Below are positions 13,947 to 14,305 of a DNA stretch of 14,305 nucleotides, piece after piece (the stretch's first letter is position 1; every line of letters begins with the position of its first letter). The stretch is from Acidimicrobiia bacterium. Its GTDB lineage: Bacteria; Actinomycetota; Acidimicrobiia; Spongiisociales; UBA5794. The stretch covers positions 1 through 14,305 of the forward strand of contig JACDBE010000323.1 in assembly GCA_013695075.1 (NCBI GenBank), written 5' to 3'. The position numbers and the translations under genes are program-made. Under the pieces are notes generated by a model. It searched no databases. It saw nothing but the letters and a program-made list of their open reading frames with translations, and was not told where the DNA came from.

Positions 13947-13972
13947 CGTGGGCCGGTGCATTGCCGCAGGGT

Positions 13973-13988
13973 GCCGGTTGTTACCGGC
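13973..13988. terminator. Small hairpin after the carboxylase gene
   Basis: GCCGGT and ACCGGC (6-bp stem, loop TGTT) lie 26 bp after the accD5 stop. GGCCGGT at 13951-13957 can alternatively pair with the 3' arm extended by one base. There is no following T-run. It may contribute to termination of accD5 transcription; weak evidence. Confidence 0.3.
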
Positions 13989-14012
13989 CGACGCGACGGG
14001 CGTTCCAGTGGG

Positions 14013-14186
14013 TCAAGGTTCGGTGGGACGGGGCGTGCCACCGTCGGGACGGACCAGCCAGACCGCACTGCGGTACCGATCGCTGTCCAGGTCCATCCGC
14101 CTGACGACATAGGCGACGCTGGACCCGTCGGGCGAGACGGCCGGGCCGTCGACGGTGACAATGCGGGCGATGTCGGCTGGCTTCAC
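14013..14186 (-). pseudogene. N-terminal remnant of an S9-family (prolyl oligopeptidase-like) peptidase
   Basis: A 57-codon frame from a GTG. Its sequence KPADIARIVTVDGPAVSPDG, followed by SSVAYVVRRMDLDSDRY and then WLVRPDGGTPR, is the typical N-terminus of S9 peptidases (first beta-propeller blade, with 'SPDG' and a 'D-x-x-x-Y-R-S-x-x-W' stretch). S9 enzymes normally have about 600-700 residues, with the catalytic Ser, Asp and His at the C-terminus. Here it stops at PRPTEP. In the other two frames the next 66 bases show no propeller-like sequence before the carboxylase stop at 13946, so a simple frameshift does not restore it. I infer a deletion scar. Upstream, TAGTCC seven bases before the GTG resembles the leaderless promoter layout elsewhere. 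A small functional protein is not excluded. Confidence 0.6.
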
Positions 14187-14305
14187 GCGCCGAGGACTAC
14201 CGGGGCCGGTCCGGGTAGGCACCCCTGGCGTCGGCAACTCGTTGCCGAGATGGCGGGTGGCTCCGCCGGGCCTCGAAGGCGACGGGTGCCAACGCCTTCC
14301 CGTAC
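14187..14305. other. Right edge: no gene recognised, several hairpins
   Basis: I see no coding region here. It holds a perfect 7-bp stem (TCGGCAA/TTGCCGA, loop CTCG, 14231-14248), a second 5-bp stem (GGCGG/CCGCC, 14252-14267), and a third 7-bp inverted pair (GAAGGCG at 14275-14281 with CGCCTTC at 14293-14299). Three hairpins in about 70 bases could be a terminator cluster or an RNA element of a gene beyond the edge. Confidence 0.4.

Noticed and set aside
12120..13961. A 613-codon open frame on the minus strand opposite the carboxylase gene
   Set aside because: It is antisense to a very well-conserved carboxyltransferase, is rich in His, Asp, Arg and Gly as GC-rich shadow frames are, and shows no domain. 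Its last part runs out of frame through birA.
1..14305. CRISPR array, tRNA, rRNA, transposase or toxin-antitoxin pair
   Set aside because: I found no regularly spaced direct repeats, no cloverleaf-like segment, and no protein with integrase, transposase, toxin or nuclease-defence motifs.

Overview
The window is very GC-rich (codon third positions almost all G or C). Its gene content points to a high-GC actinobacterium, probably Acidimicrobiia. The markers are coenzyme F420 genes (fbiA, cofE), a DUF3499 protein, a DUF5719 protein paired with a large membrane glycosyltransferase, and a divergent birA/accD5-type pair. As far as I recall, mycobacteria keep DUF3499, fbiA/fbiB and birA/accD5 in one broad chromosomal region, so most of this looks like core chromosome rather than an island. 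The class-level assignment is inference. I see no tRNA, rRNA, CRISPR array, transposase or phage gene.

Left part, minus strand (5850 down to 1): a probable envelope operon. It starts with a 919-residue GT2-like membrane protein, overlaps by ATGA with a secreted DUF5719 protein, and continues with a membrane-anchored thioredoxin-like protein, a DUF3499 protein and a small DUF6788-like protein one base further on. A GT-C/PTPS-related membrane protein runs off the left edge. The last two transcription units have their own putative leaderless promoters.

Middle, plus strand (5849 to 8433): fbiA, cofE and an Fpg/Nei DNA glycosylase, tightly spaced. fbiA and the glycosyltransferase operon diverge from start codons that share one CATG, with a perfect 12-bp palindrome 12 bp upstream of the fbiA ATG. 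FbiA and CofE make F420 from Fo. CofE lacks the C-terminal reductase domain of mycobacterial FbiB.

Right part (8440 to 13946): a GalE1-type epimerase (minus) and a UDP-glucose dehydrogenase-family enzyme (plus) diverge and could together supply UDP-galactose/UDP-glucuronate for envelope glycans. Then come a dienelactone-hydrolase-fold protein overlapping birA (minus), and an acyl-CoA carboxylase carboxyltransferase subunit diverging from birA. BirA would biotinylate the biotin-carrying subunit of that carboxylase, which is not in the window. The last 359 bases hold only a 57-codon N-terminal remnant of an S9 peptidase and some hairpins.

The most unusual signals are two conserved-fold proteins that seem to have lost catalytic residues: the GT2 domain (metal-binding and catalytic-base motifs replaced) and the DLH-like protein (nucleophile and histidine replaced). 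Others are a recurring leaderless promoter layout, the shared-CATG divergent start, and a 26-bp duplication that supplies a ribosome-binding site. I did not find a clearly new multi-gene defence or mobile system.
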